A stretch of 7,667 nt of DNA from NCBI GenBank assembly GCA_002311285.1, contig DBZU01000012.1, positions 35,558 through 43,224 of the forward strand. Reading direction: 5' to 3'. The number at the start of each line of letters is the position of its first letter. Position 1 is the stretch's first letter. Under the pieces are notes generated by a model. It ran no database searches. It saw only the letters and a list, made by a program, of their open reading frames with translations, and was not told where the DNA came from. This stretch comes from Dehalococcoidia bacterium UBA1152. Its GTDB lineage: Bacteria; Chloroflexota; Dehalococcoidia; Lucifugimonadales; UBA2962. Below are positions 6,457-7,667 of this stretch, piece by piece. The position numbers were made by a program, and so were the translations under genes.

Positions 6457-6493
6457 ATTGATATTCTTATCCGTTTATAATATAAAGGTCAAA

Positions 6494-6988
6494 ATGAGGT
6501 TAATTAACAAAATCAGACGAAATCATGCTTTAGAACATGCCACGGTTGCTGTGATGATGCAGAACGGCATAAAAGGTCTAATGGCAGGTTACGCTACATC
6601 AAATGGTTTTTGGCTCGTCTGTGGCGCCAACAATCAACAAGTTAGTAACGCTGCCGGAACTGCGCTCAAACGCCTGTATGCAGGCGAAAACAGCCTTGCT
6701 ATATCTCCACATTGCGGCACTAATATAGCTATAACAGTATTAATCACTGATATTGCTCTTAAGTTGTACAGTAGGATTAGAAGGACGGAATCAACAGGAT
6801 TAGGCCCTCGTATCCTTATCGCTGCGGCTTCAATTGCTATTTCAACTCCTTTAGGTTTAAAAATACAACAATATTTCACTACCCTATCGAATATGAGCCA
6901 AGTTAGAATTAGAGATGTTAATACAATCAGATTTCGGTCGATATACCTCCATAAGGTACATACAAGACAATATAACGAAGCAAACTAA
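6494..6988 (+). CDS. DUF6391-like conserved membrane protein, function unknown
   Basis: 164 residues. The N-terminal half has the hallmarks I associate with DUF6391: RNHALEHATV (9-18), GLMAGYATSNGFWL (28-41), ALKRLYAGENSLAISPHCGT (57-76). Two hydrophobic stretches follow, about 77-92 (IAITVLITDIALKLY) and about 106-121 (RILIAAASIAISTPLGL), likely membrane segments, then LKIQQYFTT and a basic tail (RIRDVNTIRFRSIYLHKVHT). The conserved His, Glu and Cys residues (H11, E14, H15, H73, C74) could bind metal or form an active site, but I know of no assigned function. The frame is open to a TTG at 6458; I chose the ATG at 6494 because AAAGG sits just before it and the family motif begins soon after. 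Divergent from the small HTH gene; tRNA-Arg follows. Confidence 0.75.
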   Translation: MRLINKIRRNHALEHATVAVMMQNGIKGLMAGYATSNGFWLVCGANNQQVSNAAGTALKRLYAGENSLAISPHCGTNIAITVLITDIALKLYSRIRRTESTGLGPRILIAAASIAISTPLGLKIQQYFTTLSNMSQVRIRDVNTIRFRSIYLHKVHTRQYNEAN

Positions 6989-7014
6989 GCTTATTTATGT
7001 TGGAAAACGTGGAT

Positions 7015-7043
7015 TTGACCATAAAATTATTCGTTGTTAGTCT
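7015..7043 (+). promoter_or_regulatory. Candidate promoter for tRNA-Arg
   Basis: TTGACC (7015-7020), a 17-base spacer and TAGTCT (7038-7043) lie 20 bases before the tRNA. The -35 is near consensus and the -10 is weak. It lies between the DUF6391-like stop and the tRNA, where an independent tRNA promoter is expected. Confidence 0.45.
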
Positions 7044-7062
7044 TTCTGGATGTTTGATTCAA

Positions 7063-7139
7063 GCCCCTGTAGCTCAGTCGGATAGAGCGACTGCCTTCTA
7101 AGCAGTAGGTCGCGGGTTCAATTCCTGCCAGGGGTACCA
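7063..7139 (+). tRNA. trnR-UCU: tRNA-Arg, anticodon UCU, with encoded CCA
   Basis: A full cloverleaf can be folded by eye. The acceptor GCCCCTG pairs with CAGGGGT (first pair G-U), followed by discriminator A and an encoded CCA (7137-7139). The D arm is GCTC...GAGC. The anticodon stem ACTGC/GCAGT (7090-7094, 7102-7106) holds the loop CTTCTAA with anticodon TCT at 7097-7099, which reads AGA and, by wobble, AGG. The T arm is GCGGG-TTCAATT-CCTGC with one G-T pair. It appears intact and is likely functional; no tRNA neighbours are visible. Nothing downstream looks like an integrated element or a duplicated 3' end within the window. Confidence 0.97.
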
Positions 7140-7412
7140 AGCAAATTGGTCTGATAAGTATAGATAATAATTTTATTGTTTATAAGGCATGAAACATCCA
7201 TGTTTAACTTAACATACACGTGAAATTTATATGTCTAAATACACCTTTATACGCAAATAGGCCGATTTTAAATGGAAAATTTACGGACTGTTCTATTTAG
7301 TTTATATTTATAAGAAATAGTCTTTAAAATTTGTTGATGTTTGTAGGTATTTCATAACCTTTGCAATAATATATCTTAGTCACGTTCAATAAATTAAAAG
7401 TCGGAGCTTTAA
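7140..7412. other. AT-rich intergenic region with no gene seen
   Basis: 273 bases, visibly richer in A and T than the rest. No credible coding frame or RNA fold was found. It holds a weak promoter-like pair for the next gene (TTTACG at 7280-7285, 17 bases, TATATT at 7303-7308) and a short inverted repeat (AAACAT/ATGTTT, 7192-7205). Both could arise by chance in such sequence. Confidence 0.4.
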
Positions 7413-7667
7413 ATGCCAAATCGATTGGCCCTAGAGACAAGTCCATACTTACTTCAACACAAAAACAATCCTGTTGATTGGTATGGTTGGAATGATGAAG
7501 CATTAAAAAAAGCTAAAGATGAAAATAAACCAATTTTTCTAAGTATTGGATATAGTGCATGTCATTGGTGTCATGTGATGGCACATGAATCATTTGAAAA
7601 TAATGATGTTGCCGAATTTATGAATGAAAATTTTGTAAACATCAAAGTTGACAGAGAAGAAAGACCT
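7413..7667 (+). CDS. Thioredoxin-fold DUF255 / YyaL-type protein, N-terminal part, cut by window edge
   Basis: 85 codons are present and the gene runs off the right edge. The start MPNRLALETSPYLLQHKNNP and VDWYGWNDEAL are characteristic of the N-terminus of the DUF255 (Thioredox_DsbH; YyaL/SPATA20-type) family, as is SIGYSACHWCHVMAHESF with the CxxC pair C50/C53, followed by VKVDREERP-like sequence at the edge (NIKVDREERP). Full members are usually about 650-700 residues, with this thioredoxin-like domain followed by an alpha/alpha barrel resembling sugar epimerases; the physiological reaction is not settled. The ATG at 7413 has GGAG (7403-7406) six bases upstream. The codons look more A/T-biased than in the left-hand genes. 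Family call is firm. Confidence 0.93.
   Translation, partial: MPNRLALETSPYLLQHKNNPVDWYGWNDEALKKAKDENKPIFLSIGYSACHWCHVMAHESFENNDVAEFMNENFVNIKVDREERP

Noticed and set aside
6458..6493. TTG start giving a 12-residue extension of the DUF6391-like protein
   Set aside because: It has no ribosome binding site and overlaps promoter-like sequence; the ATG at 6494 has AAAGG just upstream.
6634..6879. 81-codon minus-strand frame inside the DUF6391-like gene
   Set aside because: It is antisense to the conserved motifs and membrane segments of the plus-strand gene.
7063..7200. tRNA as an integration site for a mobile element
   Set aside because: No integrase gene and no repeat of the tRNA 3' end were seen within the window.

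Overview
The window reads as bacterial chromosome: compact, modestly AT-rich, with short intergenic gaps, Shine-Dalgarno-led starts, sigma70-like promoters and a tRNA. I see no insertion sequence, phage gene, CRISPR array or rRNA. The host cannot be fixed from sequence alone. The AT-rich composition and the gene mix (S41 protease next to smpB, a DUF6391-like protein, a YyaL/DUF255 protein) fit an uncultured marine-type Chloroflexota such as SAR202/Dehalococcoidia, but that is a low-confidence guess.

Left part (1-3842, all on the minus strand, transcribed right to left): four genes in a likely operon. First comes a two-domain protein (winged-helix-like N-terminus, TIR/nucleotide-binding-like C-terminus), then 3-methyladenine DNA glycosylase I (tag), then a GH36 alpha-galactosidase-type enzyme, then the start of a short-chain dehydrogenase that runs off the left edge. 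Gaps are 44, 56 and 9 bases. The last junction looks translationally coupled.

Middle (3843-5996): a divergent intergenic region separates that operon from a plus-strand pair, a lipoprotein-type S41 C-terminal processing protease and smpB, 7 bases apart. Both link to protein quality control: SmpB works with tmRNA to tag stalled products, and S41 proteases read C-terminal tails. A 16-bp-arm perfect inverted repeat begins at the smpB stop codon and probably ends transcription from both sides.

Right part (5997-7667): a small helix-turn-helix protein on the minus strand, with a strong promoter and ribosome binding site, is divergent from a plus-strand DUF6391-type membrane protein. A perfect 11-bp-arm palindrome lies just upstream of the latter's -10 box and looks like an operator. 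Then come tRNA-Arg(UCU), a 273-base AT-rich gap, and the first 85 codons of a thioredoxin-fold DUF255/YyaL-type protein cut by the right edge.

Most genes are recognisable housekeeping or carbohydrate-use genes. The least explained items are the winged-helix/TIR-like fusion, which seems to lack the expected catalytic glutamate, and the small HTH protein with its neighbouring palindrome. I see no complete new multi-gene system.
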